64,000 nt of DNA from Adiantum capillus-veneris (GCA_014529385.2 CM043969.1:70127176-70191175), one strand, 5' to 3'; positions 23,401 to 36,510 are shown, numbered from the stretch's first letter. Notes: a model not told the origin generated them from the letters alone. Translations and numbers: made by a program.

Positions 23401-26242
23401 CACTACAAAAATTAGTGTCAAAGATCATAGTCATAGAGATGTAGATCGAACCCCGTGGGAAGAATTAAACTCCACAACTGATTTGGAAAGCAAAGCGTAT
23501 ATTTGGATGTACGAAGCTCTTGAGAGTGTAAGTCTGAGGAAGGCGGATTGTATTCTCGATCGACCGTGGATAACACATACTATATTCCAGAACCATTTCC
23601 AAGAGGAGTTATTTGAACCCTTTGTATGGGATCAAATACTTGCGACTCTTGATGTCTGCGTAAATGAGGTGACCAACACCAAATTTTGCGATGAAGATGG
23701 CTATGATATAATTCCCTTATTTACGATAAAGGTGTTGAAGAAAGCTAACGAGGTTTGTAAGTGTCAAAACAAAAAGGTGAAACAGATAGCTACATCATGG
23801 AGCATGATGCCAAAGTGCACATGAAGGAAGCACAGCAGCAACAACGAGAATATGTCATCATCGACATACCTGAAGAATCAACAAAAGCTGTTCCAAAGAA
23901 GCCAACTTTTTAAAAAATGCAAAAGCAGATGAAGGAAAAAAGTTCAAGTTCAACATCAAATGCTTCAATAAACACAAGATCAAGAGAAGAACAAGGATAT
24001 GAGAGAAGATCAATTGTCTTCTACGACAATCAAATTCAACATATGTGGAGAAACAGGACTCAAAATCACATGTTCAGTTGTGATATATCCAGACACGACA
24101 AACAATATAATGTCAATCACCAAGCTAGAGGAGATAGTGTATACAAGTTCAAAAATACGGATTCCTAGCTTTGGTATGGCAGAAGCCGTACTCAAGTTGA
24201 GTACTAGGGAGTACAAGGATACTTTCTACATAATTGAATCCCATCATATAAAAGAGAGTCTGATCCTGACAGAAAGCTGGAGGAACATCATCATTCAACC
24301 ACAAGGAAAATCTTCAGCAACAACACCATCAAAAATCCCAAAAGTACCTCAAGTCAATGCAAAAAAGGAGCAACCAATCATCGTGGAAAAAGGTAAAGCA
24401 AAGGTAAACACTGAAGTATATAAACCTCGCAAGACGACTTTACCCTCAACAAGCTTCCATCAAACTTCCCATGAGGCCTTACATCAAGAGTCAAACCATT
24501 GACAACACAATGAAACCAAATCAAAAATTCTACCAACCAAAGTTTCCATCACAAAAAAGAATCAAGAAGAAGCCGAAGGAAATAAACCAAGTGTTAGTAT
24601 CCAAAGAGCACATCAAAGTCAAAGACCCAGTTTGGATACATGAAGCACGGGTTCAACCACAACAACAAAAGGTGACAGGGTGAGTAGCATCAAATGAGTC
24701 AATCACTGCTCAAGGCTACTTCCAAGGAAACGCTAATGTTTGGGCCAAAAAGCCTAAAGTAACATCCTGGATCTATTCACCTCAATCAACGAGTTCTACA
24801 AGGAGCAAGCCAAGCTATCAACAAAATACAAAAAACTCAGGCAAGCAAAAGAACAACAGCAAAAGGCAGACAGAAAGACCTTCCAAGCGGGCAACACAAA
24901 AAGTATGGGTGCCGAAGTCAGACCCTAGTCAAATTACCCAAGAAAGACAGGTGAAGCAGCGGATGATTCCAGTCAAGCTACTTGAAGCACAAGGATTTTA
25001 TGAAGGTAACACACAAATATGGTTACCAAAAATTGTAGCTCAACTTGGAACAACAAAGATCAATCAAGAAGCACAAGGCTCCACCAAAAGGCACACAATC
25101 AACAAGAAGAGCCAACAGCCAGTTGCCACTGATAGTGCTAAGAACTCTAAATAGATAGCTTGTCTTCAACTACAAAAGCAAGGCTTGTACAACGGAAATG
25201 ATTAGGTTTTGATACCAAATCCTAATTTCCATCAAGTCATCAAGCAAAAGAAGCAAATGCAAAAGATGGTCACACACGGACCAAAGACAATGTGGGTTTT
25301 AAATTTCTTGTGGAAGCTCAATCACAAAGAACCCACACATCTCAACAATTGCTTCTCATGCAAGATAAAGCAAAGGCTACATCAGTCCCTACAAGAGCTT
25401 AAAGACTTGTTCCACAAAGCAATGTGAACATACGACAAGCAAGTCAAGAGGAGCCAACATATGCCAACCTACTGAACAAAATGGTGGCATCCAATAACCA
25501 AAACAATGGAAGAGGTCTAAATTTCTAGAACTTATGGAATTGGGTTTCTGGCCTTGAACAGGTAAGTCCAAGTCGCCAGTAAAAACACATGGCATAAAAG
25601 TCAAAGTCGGGCAGCAAGGCGTTAGTCCCAAACCTTCATGTAATATTCTCTATGGTCTAAGCATCTTAGTTATTCTAGGTATTGCTCAAGCTGGAAGAGT
25701 TGAGCATAATTACGTTGTGTCAATCATGCTGGTATAGGTGAGCATAAGAATTAAGTCATTGTAATATAGTGGTAAGTGAAGGAGGAAGTCCAAAAGACAC
25801 TCACGCACTCAGCACAGTGAGGAATGAGTGGACAAGCTTCCACACCAAAAACCCTTCTTGGAAACGTGAAGGCTATTGAGACGTCCTTTGATGTCACATG
25901 TACTACATTTGTTCCTTGAAGCACCCATCAATAATGGAAATACGAAGAATGTCATACAAAGACAACGGACAAACAATGATAACTTCAGCAAAAAAGCTCT
26001 CAACGACAAAACATAAGGAGTTCTATAGTGCTAAAACTAGTGAAGTATTGCAAGTCAATGACAAAGACAGAAACATCAAAAGAACTCTTCACGGCAAATA
26101 TGAATCACTCAAGGAAGGGGAAGGGGGGAGCATCATCAACGACAAAGCACTTCCAAAGCTGAAGTCCAGCCTTGAAGACAAAGCTAAAGACAAGACTGCA
26201 CAAGGTTGTGTCAAGGGACGACACGAATTAGGAAGGGGGGAA
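20411..26242 (+). pseudogene. E1 gag / zinc-knuckle / protease-like region (fossil)
   Basis: Recognisable parts in order are: a leading segment (MPFHKNLYAFTYTDANEVQV, unknown); a retrotransposon gag domain (about 20670-21210, with YEGFGLTLEGTTLSWF); Cys-rich knuckles (about 21680-21790, CYVCGG); a Lys/Glu/Gln-rich probable coiled coil (about 21980-22160); a protease-like segment with the LGRPFM-type motif (about 23080-23400); a second protease-like segment (about 24020-24290); and a long Lys/Gln-rich tail to the purine tract. Neither the YxDD of reverse transcriptase nor an integrase HHCC/DDE pattern was found. E2 has the same layout, so the lack of pol looks like a family trait rather than loss in one copy. 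Confidence 0.75.
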
Positions 26243-27155
26243 TGTTAAGAGATAGATCGAGGGCATCCACGTGGCCGGACACGTAGCCGAGGACACCACA
26301 TTTGTAGTCAATTATTTTGCCCATCTAGTGTAGTGATACTATGTGTAAATCTTGATTCCAGAGTAGCAAATCAATTCCCTGAGTTGTAATGATGTCTTGA
26401 CATTTGTAAAAGTCTATGTGAACTAGCCACTAGCCATTTAGAATGCCCTAGGTATAGATGTCAATAACCTTAATGTGAAAGGGGGCTTATCTTTAGAGAA
26501 GAAAAGAGCTATGTTGTACGTATGCTCAAGCTACAATTTTGCTCCAACTTGTAATCATCGCAACTAATGATTGGGTAATCCATTTTTTATTTTGAAACTT
26601 GCATTGTGTTCCTCTCTCTTTTCTCTTTCAATTAAGTGTAAGCGTTGTCTGTTTTGTTGTGGTTTGCGACGACACATCTGTGAGTCTTAATTGTAGATTT
26701 GAGTGCTTAAATCACTATTTTTAGTCGTTTTGACCATAGGAGAGTGTTCTTAGACCATAGGGCGACCTTTTTGGATAGTTCTGTTGTAATTTTCGGGACC
26801 TTTTTCATGATGGATCGTGATTTTGGTACCTTGTTGGATTGCGACTAGACTTGGTAGGATAATGCCCCTAGGTGTCCTAGACCTCTTGCTAAACTTTCAT
26901 TGCATTTTGAGTCCATTCGAGTGCCAAAATGGCGCGATGACCTAGAGTTGTGAGAAAGGACATAGGCAGATTTCCCTGATCATTGAGTGTTGGTTTGCTT
27001 GTAGAGTTGTTGTGTTTGCTTGTTAAGGTTCATTTCTTGAGATTGATGATCTCAAAGAGTCTGTGTGCCCCATTCGAGTCACTTACCTGAGTATTGACAT
27101 TATGTTAGTGCCCGAAAGCTATGATGCAGACATCCGTCAAAGCGACCCGCTAACA
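26243..27155 (+). repeat. E1 right LTR
   Basis: It is 913 bp, from TGTTAAGAGATAG to CCGCTAACA, directly after the purine tract AGGAAGGGGGGAA. The box-like GGATCGTGAT followed by TTTGGTACC lies near 26813. CAAGG (27156-27160) follows. Confidence 0.88.
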
Positions 27156-27393
27156 CAAGGCTATAAATAGAACCCAAATGTATGACAAATTCAACTGAGG
27201 AGATGTGAGACTTGAGGAGGGGATCACCCCACCCCATGGTGTAGCACTTAGTCGAGACCGCAACATATGCTAGGGCACAAAACACCTCTTTGAATGCTGG
27301 TAGAGTGATAGTCAACTACACTCAACCATGGTATGTGCGACAACCAACAAAAAATTAATATTCCACGGATAAGAATACAATCAACCATGGTAT

Positions 27394-30300
27394 GTGGCAC
27401 AACCAACGAAAAATCAATATTCCACGGATAAGAATACGCTCATGTTCATAGCCAATCAAGAGTATGGTTCAAAGACCATTCTTACCAGGCAAGAACAACC
27501 ACTGGTTACACCACCAACTACGCAACAAGTAGGACCATGCTACAAGTGTGGAGGTAATCATTTTCCAAGAGATTATCCTTATCGAGCAAAGAACATAGAA
27601 ATATTGAGATATTGTCTAGAATGCATTGTTGCACACCTGGTTCATGATTGTCCAAAACACCCAAATAATGAGGGAGGAGCAGCAATGAACGTTGTAGGAG
27701 TGATGCCTTCTTTAAGCAGATCAAAACTAGAATCCACAATTCTTGTATATGTGATGACTCAAGCTCAAGCTCAAGAAGCTACCAAAAATGCAATCGTTGA
27801 GGAGGATGAATGCAAATTGCCTATTCCAATAGAAATCAAGAGCATATCAGTGAGAATTGGAAGAAAATCTTGGAAAGCTAAACGAAAAAAATTGAAAGCA
27901 AAAATGTTGAAAGAGAAAACCGCCCTAGAAACCAAGCTGCAACAACCCAAAGAGCATATGTAGCTAAGAAAAGGAAAACAAGGAACGAATCAAAGAAAAA
28001 GAAATCATCAAAAATTTCATCAAGAGGTTCGGTCTTGGTAGAAAATTTTAATGAGCAATTAGATGCCATGTTGCAAGCTTATGAGGCTAGACTGAACCCA
28101 ATGAGACATTAGAACAAAGATTGCTTCCACATCAACATCCACAAATTGAAACCAAACGAATGGAAATGTACAAAAGGCTCATAGAGAAATCTCAAACTCT
28201 AATACAACCAAAAATATTAAATGTCCCTCAACAGTTAGTGTCTGTACTCGAAAAGGAAGATGAGAGCACACTAAAAGAAAACAAAACGAGTGAACCAAGT
28301 AAATTAGGGAATGAAATTTCATTGGATACGAGGGTAGTGGAGAACACTACGAATGAGGCAAAGTCTCATGAGATACAGCCAATTCCTGAAGTGAACAAGC
28401 TATGGCCACAATCCTTATGGGAGACAATCAAAAATCAAAAAGAGGGTTGTGATACGTTATAGTCAGCACCTATCCTTGAAATCAACATGGAACGTGAATT
28501 TTTCCAAGGAGACATACAATCTCTGTATGGAGGTGTAGGGTCTATCGCGTCTGAAGAGAGCAAACCACATTCTCTAGAGACTTTGTCATCCTTCATAGGA
28601 GAACACAAAACAAAATTAGAGATTAGAGTGGTCCCTTCTTAGTGGAAAGCCACACAAAAAATGATGAATACCAAAATCTTACACGAATTATGTCTTCTAT
28701 ACAGTGCAAGATTACTCTCTCAGAGTTGTTGAAAATTAGACTGCATCTATGGGGCCAAATGGGTAAAAACTTGGAAAAAATGGGGTAGAAAATCCATCCA
28801 TAGGATAAACATGCACATGAGATCATGGAAACAGCACGGCTAGAGAAACCAAAATCAAAGCTTGTGCCAGTGAATAAGGTGGGTGACTACTATGAAGGAA
28901 AAGAAGGGAAGACAACCTTACCCCGCTAGAGTACAAAGAGTAAAATGATAGCCATACTTGATCGTGGGGTCAAAATAGCCAATGCTACAAAAGGAATCTA
29001 GGAGAAATGGGGAAGACTAGCTCTTAGAAAAATGAGCATGAAGTTGCAACTAGCATATTGATATGTAGAGAGAGATCCTTAGGGATGTTGGAACAAATTA
29101 TTGTATCCTCTTGCAAATAGAGTACAAGCACACATTTGTTGTGGCTAACTTTGGAAAAGGAAACAACATTGGGGTTATTTTAGGCCGGCCATTCATGCAT
29201 CAACTCAAAATGGTTCAAGATTGGGGCTATGACCATTTCTACTTGTAGCATTAGGGTGTCACAACAAGGGTCAGCACAAGGGACCATATCTATATAAACA
29301 TAAATCTAATCCCAGTGGAAGACTTTGATGTAACTACAAATTTTGAAACACAACTACCTGCTTGGTTGATGAAAGGAGCGCATGTTTGGATGTGCGGAGC
29401 ATCTGAATGTGGAATCTTGAAAAAGGAAGATTTTCTCCTAGAGCACTCAATAGAAATAACTACTACATAAACGAGCCATTTCTAGAGGAGTTATTTGAGC
29501 CCTTTGGATGGGCACAGATACTGGCTACTTTAGATATGTGAGTAAACAAAATAACACCTACAAAGTTGTACGATGTGAATGGATACAACATAGCTTCCTA
29601 TTTTATGATAAAAGTATTAAAGGAAGCTAACGAAACTTATGAGTATGAGTGTAGAACAGGTGAAACAGACAGAAATTTCATGGATCGTGATGCAAAAGTG
29701 CAAACAGAGGAAGCAAAGAAACCACGAGAATATGTCATCATTGACATACTTGAAGAATCGACAGAAGTTGTTTCAAAGAAACTAACTCCAAAAAGTGCAC
29801 AACTAAAAGCAAATGAAGAAACAAGTTCCACATTGGAAGTTCAATAAACTCAAGCTCCAAAGGAGAACAAGGATCATGCAGAAGATTAAGTGTCTCGTAC
29901 GATGATCAAATTTAACATATGTGGAGAAACATGACTCAAAATTGCATGTTCATCTGGTGATAGATCTAGATGCAACAAATAATCTAATGTCTTAAGGAAT
30001 GTGGATAATGATGAGAAAGCCGCCAATCACCGAGCTATAGAAAACAGTGTACACAAGTTCTAATTCATAGGTTCCTAGCTTTGGCATGGCAGAAGCCGTG
30101 CTCAAGTTGAGTATTGGGGAGTTCAAGCATACAATCTATATAATCTTCCCATCACATTAAAGAGAGCCTGGTCTTGACTAAAAGCTGGTCTTGACTAAAG
30201 TCTAGATGAACGTCTTTTTTCAACAACCAAAAGCTTCAACAAAAAAAACAACGGTAAGAGTCCTAGAAGCATCTCAAGCCCATGCAAAGAAGAAACAACC

Positions 30301-31700
30301 AACCATCACTGAGAAAGGTAAAGCTCAAGCACCCGTTGAAGTAGATCAACCTCATGAGTCAACTTTACCTTCAACAAATCTCCATCACACTTCCAACATA
30401 GCCTCTACATCAAAGGCCACACCATCAACAATGGAATGGAAACCAAAGAGAAAAGATTATCAACCCAAGTTTCCATCACAACAAAGCCTCCAGAAGAAGC
30501 CAAAGAAAGTAAAACAAGTGTTGGTATCCAAAGAGCATGTCAAAGTAGAAGATCTAGTTTGGGTACACCACTTGCAAGTATAACCTCAACAAGCAAAGGT
30601 AATAGGGTGGGTAGCATCAAATGAGTCGATCATTGCTCAGGGCTACTTCCAAGGAAATGCTAATGTTTGGGCCAAAAAACCTAAAGTAATAGTCTGTACC
30701 TACTCACCTCAACCAGAGTCCTAGAAAGAGAAATCCAAGCTATCAAAAAACAACATCTCAATCAGGAGAAAGAACAACCAAAAAGAAAGGCAAAAGCAAT
30801 GACCTTCAAAGAAACAAGCAATGTGGCAAGTATGGGTACCAAAATAAGAATTCAACAAAGCTACCCAAGAAAGATAAGTACAACAACGGATGATTCTAGT
30901 CAAGCTACTCGAAGCACAAGGATTTTATGAAGTTAACACTCGAATATAATTACCAAAAGTAGCAGTTTAACATAGAACAAGGAATATCAGTCATGCAGCA
31001 TAGGGCTCCACCCAATGACAAGCATTTGTAGCAACAACCAAGAGCCAATCATAGGTGATGCAACCTCTAGATGGATACCTCACCTCCAAATACAAAAGCA
31101 AGGCTTCTACAAAAAAAATTAAATAAATCTAGATACCAAAGCCTAGTGTCCATCAAGTCATCAAGCCAAAGGAGAAAATTCATAGGACAGTCACATAGGG
31201 ACCAAAGACGGGGTGGGTTCCAAAATTGCTAGTGGGAACTCAGTCACAAAGAACCCACACACATCGACAACCGCTTCTCATGGGAGATAAAGCAGAGGCT
31301 CCATCAGTCCCTACAATAGCCAAAGAACTTGTTTCACAAAGCAGTGTCAACATACAAAAGCAGGTAAAGAGGAGTCAAAGTATACCAACCTACTGGACAA
31401 AATGGTGGCATCCATAGACCAACAGAGTGAAAAAGGCCTAAATCTCCAAGAACTTATTGCATTGGGTTTCTAGCTTTGAATAGATACACCCAAGTCTCCA
31501 TTAAAACCACATGGCATAAAGTTCAGAGTCGAGCAACTAAGCCACTAAATGAGCGAGGCATTAGTCCCAAAGCTTCAAGTAATATTCTATGTGGTTTAAG
31601 AGTCTTCACTATTCTAGGTACTGCTCAAGCTAGAAGTGCTAAGGATATTTATGTTTTGTCACTCATGTTGGTATAGTCAGCATAAGAGTTGAAGTCTATG
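27394..31700 (+). pseudogene. E2 zinc-knuckle / protease-like region (fossil)
   Basis: Two knuckle-like motifs occur around 27530-27660: CYKCGGNHFPRDY, and YCLECIVAHLVHDC, the second a full C-x2-C-x4-H-x4-C. A basic, probably coiled stretch follows (about 27840-27960), then a protease-like block with RPFMHQLKMVQDWGYD (about 29150-29290), a block around 30000-30200 homologous to E1's second protease-like part, and a Lys/Gln-rich tail. Homology to E1 runs in the same order throughout. Confidence 0.75.
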
Positions 31701-31899
31701 TATTCTAGGTCTAGTGAAGTGAAGGAGAAAGTCCAACAGACACTCACGAATTTCTCACAGTGAGGTATGAGTGGAGAAGCTTCTACATCCAAAACCCTTC
31801 TTAAAAACATGGAAGCTATTGCGACGTCCTTTGATGTCACATGTGCTACATTTGTTCCTTGAAGCACATATCAACTCCATCTTTCACACTGCATGCTTT

Positions 31900-32410
31900 T
31901 GTTTGACAAATTTCTCGTATGCATATAGAGTGTCCCATAATTGACACTTGCAGTAGGCACTCTTCCTTTGTTTCTCCCAAGCACTCACCTTGCATAAACA
32001 GGTACTTCAAGTTCCAATTCTCAACTCCAATAAGAGCATATACCAAAGGCACTTTTGGTATATACCAAGAGCATAAACAGGTACTTCAAGTTCCATAATT
32101 GACACTTGTAGTAGGCACTCTTCCTTTGTTTCTCCCAAGCACTCACCTTGCATAAACAGGTACTTCAAGTTCCAATTCTCAACTCCAATAAGAGCATATA
32201 CCAAAGGCACTTTTTTCCCACCAGGTTTTTTTCCTTCATTCATCTAGGTTTTAGACCCTAATCTAGAAACACCCATCACTATCTTCTTGTATATATTCTA
32301 TCTACATCAACAATAAGGAAATGGCTACCCATGAAAATCATCACCAAATCAGAGCAATCTATCTACATCAACAATAAGGAAATGGCTACCCATGAAAATC
32401 ATCACCAAAT
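31900..32410 (+). repeat. Tandem duplications in the E2 3' region
   Basis: A ~157 bp segment containing ACTTGCAGTAGGCACTCTTC and ACTCACCTTGCATAAACAGG occurs at about 31940-32090 and again at about 32100-32215. A separate ~64 bp segment with CAATCTATCTACATCAAC (or its close match) and ATGGCTACCCATGAAAATC occurs near 32290-32355 and 32356-32418. These are local duplications absent from the matching part of E1. Confidence 0.75.
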
Positions 32411-32940
32411 CAGAGCAACAAGCTACAGATCTCAAATTTCTTGTCAAGTGCATTTTGGGACAACAACAAAGCTCCATCAAACAATGGCAAGTTGAAGAAT
32501 GGCCTACAATGATGAGCAAAGACAAATTCAATTAGAGAGCTATCAACAACAATCAGAAAGATCTCACAGAGTGCTTCAAATATTGTGACATAATGCAGAG
32601 TACTCACATTGCAGTGGACCACGAGAGAAAACCCTTCATCAAGTCCAGAACCCAAAGAAGCTTGATCCCCAAAAAGGCAAGCAACACAAATTCATTGCCC
32701 AAAGTGGCAATGAAGAGGAGAATGCACAACCAAATGAAACATTGTCTCAACAATTGAAGTCCAACACACACACATCAACCAAAATAGAGGAGATATGATG
32801 CACTCAAGGAAGGGTGAAGTGTCATCACCACAAAGAATACAAAGCTAAATACCAGCTTTGAAGACAAAGCTAAAGACAACCCTAACACCACAATTGCACA
32901 TGGTTGTGTCAAGGGATGACACGAGCTAGGAAGGGGGAAA

Positions 32941-33898
32941 TGTTGGTGGATCGACTGAACGGGCGCCCACCTGATCAAACACTTAGCAAGACACCACATT
33001 TATTTTTTCGATCTAGTGTAGCTACACTGTGTAAATCATGATTTCAGAGTAGCAAGTCAATTCCTTGAGTTGTAATTTTATCACAATATGTGAAAATGTC
33101 CATGTGAGCTGACCACTGGCTATTTAGAAAGCCTTAGGTATAGAAGGAAATAACTTTAATGTGAAAAGAGGGGCTTATCTTTAGAAAGCCCTAGGTATAA
33201 AAGGCAATAACTTTAATGTGAAAAGAGGGGCTTATCTTTTGAAGAGAAATAAACTATGTTGTACATACTCTCAAGCGACTAGGAAGCTTCAACTTGTAAT
33301 CATTGCAACTGATGATTGGGTAATCCATTTTCAATTCCAAGAATTGCATTGTGTTCCTATTTTCTTGCTCTTTCAATTAAGTGTAAGCATTGTCAATTTT
33401 GTTGTGGTTCATGACTACATGTTAGTCGAATCTAATCTTCAAATTTGAGTGCTAAAATTACTATTTTTTTACGTTTGGACCATAGGAGAGTGTTCCTAGA
33501 CCATAGGGCGACCTTTCTAGATAGTTCTATTGCAATTTTCAGGACCTTGATCATGACGGATTGTGATTTTGGTACCTTGATGGATTGCAACCAGGCTTGG
33601 TAGGTTAGTGTCCCTAGGTATCTTAGAACTCCTCCCAAAAAAAAAAAGCATTTCAACTTTGTTTGATGCCAAAATAGCGTGATAACCTAGAGCTATGAGA
33701 AAGGACATGGGTAGATTTCCTCATTGAGTGGTGGTTTTTTGTTGAGTTGTTGTGTTTTCTTGTTAGGTTTCACTTATTGAGATTGACAACCTCAAAGGGT
33801 CTCTGTGCCCCATCCAAGTCGCTTCCCTGAGTATTGACATATTATGTTAGTGCCAAATAGCTATGTTGCAGACATCCAAACGCGGTAGCCCGCTAACA
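32941..33898 (+). repeat. E2 right LTR
   Basis: It is 958 bp, beginning TGTTGGTGGATCG directly after the purine tract AGGAAGGGGGAAA and ending CCCGCTAACA. It is homologous to the 913 bp LTRs of E1; a local duplication around 33130-33235 accounts for much of the extra length. A box-like GGATTGTGAT followed by TTTGGTACC lies near 33558. Confidence 0.88.
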
Positions 33899-35690
33899 GG
33901 CGTGTAGATTAAATATAGGTAGATTAGAGAGAGATTAGGGTCAATACTTACAAATTAATCTCTTAAAGATGTTGGACAAGAGATCACCTAAAAGGGAGCA
34001 ATCCCCACATTCTTCCCGAGGCAATAAGTTCAAGAAATGGATTTAGATTTATTTGTAGTTAGTTAAAGGCGAGCTTGAGTGTAGCTTTCTTTTTGTTATT
34101 TGTGAGCATGGCCTCTCTTATGGTTATGGAGGGGTTGATACATCTACTCAGGTTTCTCAAAGAGTGGTAGATTTAAACCTATAATGCACACTATCTTTAC
34201 AAGATGAGTTTGACGTAGGGATTCTTTAGCTACTACACTGCACAGCAGCTAGCAACCTATGGTATTTCACAAGAGACCACAGCATGGGGCAATTAGGGAG
34301 GGACTCCATAAGTCCAAAAGCTCACACCGACGATATTGGCTTCTATTGTACCTTCTTAGTGACCCACCCCCCTTCCATCACAAGGTCCCACCCCATTCCA
34401 TTGGAAGGACCCACACCCTTCCAGTCGATTCCTACTTTGCCCTAGTCTCATTGATAGTCCACAGCTAGTCAACTAATGTCTTCCAGAAATGCACGATGGA
34501 ATTCATCTCAAGGTAGCGAGCATCGTGACAAGCGAAGTGGTAGGCTTCTATAGGGATGCATGTTTTGGTAGTGGAAAAGGGGCAGGGGCACTTGTTTTAG
34601 AGTGTGCCACTCCAATTGTAGAGGACGAGAACATTGACACACCCGTGCTAGATATGCATAGGTGCTATTACATGGTGAAGTATGGTGGTGAGGTTAGTTT
34701 TGGCAACTGCATATGGCAGCAGTGTGGTGCCACTTGCAGATTCTTATACACTCAACGTATAAGAATTGTTGTATTAAATTCAAAGACCAACTAGCCAATC
34801 ATGTACCCTATGTTGAGGAAGCATTGTATACTCAAATTTTTGAACATCTCCATTGAGTGATTCTCAACACAATGGTTGGAGGGATATATCAAAAAAAATT
34901 GAAAAAAAAAAAGCAAGTGTAGAGTACACCGCGACAAACTAGGTCGCAAATCCAAAGAGGAGCTATTGTGGTGGCAATATGGTAGATGCAGATCGGGAGT
35001 TGGCTATGCAAGAAAAGGGCAAGAATGGGGTGACAAGCTCATTCAATAGTGAACAATGTGAAGCTTAGGCCATGCAAACTCCCATGCACTATGATTTGGG
35101 AGGCAAGCAACCTAGAAAGATAAATATATAAGTAATTTATCTTTCAGCTTATGAAACTTTTTTTGTTATTTTTAACATAGGAAAATATCACTCTAACCCA
35201 TCCTACTAGAGAGATGGTCAAGTATCTAGAGAGACACATGTGTGGCCACGGTTGTTGGAAACCCATCATATCTCTCCTGAGCAATTTGACTCAGCACTTA
35301 AAGCTCTATAAGCAATAAGTGTAGTCAGTAATTATTGTATAAGTTGTTTTGAATTATTGATTTATCTAATTTGGTTTTAATTATTAGAGTCAGAGTGATT
35401 AAACTTATGTACCTTTGGACGAGAGTGAGGAAGACAAGGACTTGAATTGATAGATTATTTTTTATAATCCTCTTTTTCAAGTGCAAAAATATAGCACAAC
35501 AAAACCTCATGACTTGATTATAAAACTCATTTAGAATTTTGGCTTTATTTGCAATTAAATTTAAGTATTGTTCTTTTGTGCTTCAAATTATGCAGGTGAG
35601 GTATGACATGTAATTTCAATGTTTATTAATTTTTCTGTACACTTTCCCAAATGCAATTGATATTTGATATATTTTATGCAAGTCAAAAAT
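33899..35690. other. Non-coding stretch, no feature recognised
   Basis: AT-rich sequence with scattered short ORFs. The longest, about 100 codons at 34489-34794 on the plus strand, shows no family signal. No LTR, tRNA or transposon end was recognised. Confidence 0.5.
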
Positions 35691-35872
35691 AAAGATGCTC
35701 ATTTGGACCATCCAAAATTGGATGGCCCAAATGAGCATCTTTAGTTTAAAAAGCCGTGTAGCGGCAATACACTCAATAATAATGGCAGTAAAACATGCGA
35801 TAATAGATGCAGATATATATCCGCACCTATTACCACATGTTCTATATCCACACCTATTATCGCATGTTTTAC
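35691..35872. repeat. Two adjacent inverted repeats (hairpins)
   Basis: Hairpin 1 spans 35691-35742: arms of 25 positions with one mismatch and a two-base loop (left arm starts AAAGATGCTCATTTGG). Hairpin 2 has perfect 19 bp arms, GTAAAACATGCGATAATAG at 35788-35806 and its complement at 35854-35872, with a 47 bp loop. Such close foldbacks suggest a MITE or foldback element remnant, or a transcribed hairpin. The loop of hairpin 1 is too short for a normal microRNA precursor. Confidence 0.8.
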
Positions 35873-36284
35873 CACGCATATTGTTGTTGGACCACTACCT
35901 CACTCTTTGTTTCCTCAATTGCCGCTCATGCATTTTTTTCTCTTTCTATTTTCCTTTGTTAGTCTGCAATAATGCTAGCGGTTTTGGACTTTTCCTCTTA
36001 TAGTGTCTCTACCTACTCTACCTATCTACCTAATCTCTACCCTCTCCATAATGTCTAACTATCTCTGTGTCCTCTCTCTCTCTCTCTACAACCTCTATCT
36101 CTCTACCCACTCTCTTATCATCTCTCACTAACTATATCTCTCTACAATCCCTATCTCTCTCTAACCATCTCTCTCTCTTTCTCTCTCTAATATAACATAT
36201 ACTAGTTTAACACTTTTCCTCTCTGTGATTAACACTTTTCCATTCTCTAGCTTTTACACCCTCTAATCAACTCAAAAATCCCAC

Positions 36285-36510
36285 TTTTTGGCCTGGCCCA
36301 AAGGGGGGAGGCCTCAGTGATGGTTTCCCTTTTTACTAATGAAAAAGGGGAAGTTATTTTGAAAATAGATAAATTTGAAAACTTTAGTGTGAAATTGATT
36401 ATTAAAAGGACCATCTTTTGAGATGATGAAGTTTTTTGGCCTGCCCCAAAGGGGTGAGGCCTTAGTGATGCCTCCCCTTTTTGCTAATGAAAAAGGAGAT
36501 GTTATTTTTT
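36285..36510. repeat. Direct duplication of a ~75 bp segment
   Basis: The segment containing TTTTGGCCTG, AGTGATG and TGCTAATGAAAAAGG (or close variants) appears at about 36287-36360 and again at about 36432-36507, about 145 bp apart. No coding signal is seen. Confidence 0.7.

Larger units (their letters stand above)
11448..27155 (+). mobile_element. E1: gypsy-like LTR element lacking visible RT/IN, nested in E2
   Basis: A whole insertion outline is visible: LTRs at 11448-12360 and 26243-27155 (913 bp each, TG..CA), a TTGGAGCC-type primer-site region directly after the left LTR, a purine tract (AGGAAGGGGGGAA) directly before the right LTR, and the CAAGG target duplication outside both. The insert lies within gag of E2, a relative. 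Inside are a leader array of ~280 bp units, a copia element at 14619-19621, and a region from 20411 with gag, zinc knuckles and protease-like parts. I recognise no reverse transcriptase, RNase H or integrase, so it looks like a non-autonomous gag-bearing family. The coding part is broken many times (well over ten). By eye the LTRs differ at very roughly one base in ten, so it is old, but younger than E2. Confidence 0.85.
27156..33898 (+). mobile_element. E2: gypsy-like LTR element, right piece
   Basis: Continuation of the element split by E1. It starts within gag (CAAGGCTATAAATAG corresponds to CAAGGCTACAAAC in E1 near 21356) and ends with the LTR at 32941-33898. Its parts parallel E1: gag tail, two zinc knuckles, a protease-like part and a Lys/Gln-rich tail. 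As in E1, no reverse transcriptase or integrase is recognised. It is broken many times (well over ten) and older than E1. No left LTR and no outer target duplication can be assigned. Confidence 0.82.

Noticed and set aside
20411-26242. A reverse transcriptase hidden in the E1 internal region
   Set aside because: I looked for YxDD-type and integrase zinc/DDE motifs and found none; very strong decay cannot be fully excluded by eye.
34489-34794. A 101-codon plus-strand ORF
   Set aside because: No family signal, no splice partners and no homologous stretch elsewhere in the window; chance is more likely.
35691-35742. A microRNA precursor
   Set aside because: A two-base loop and ~50-base total length are too small for a plant precursor.
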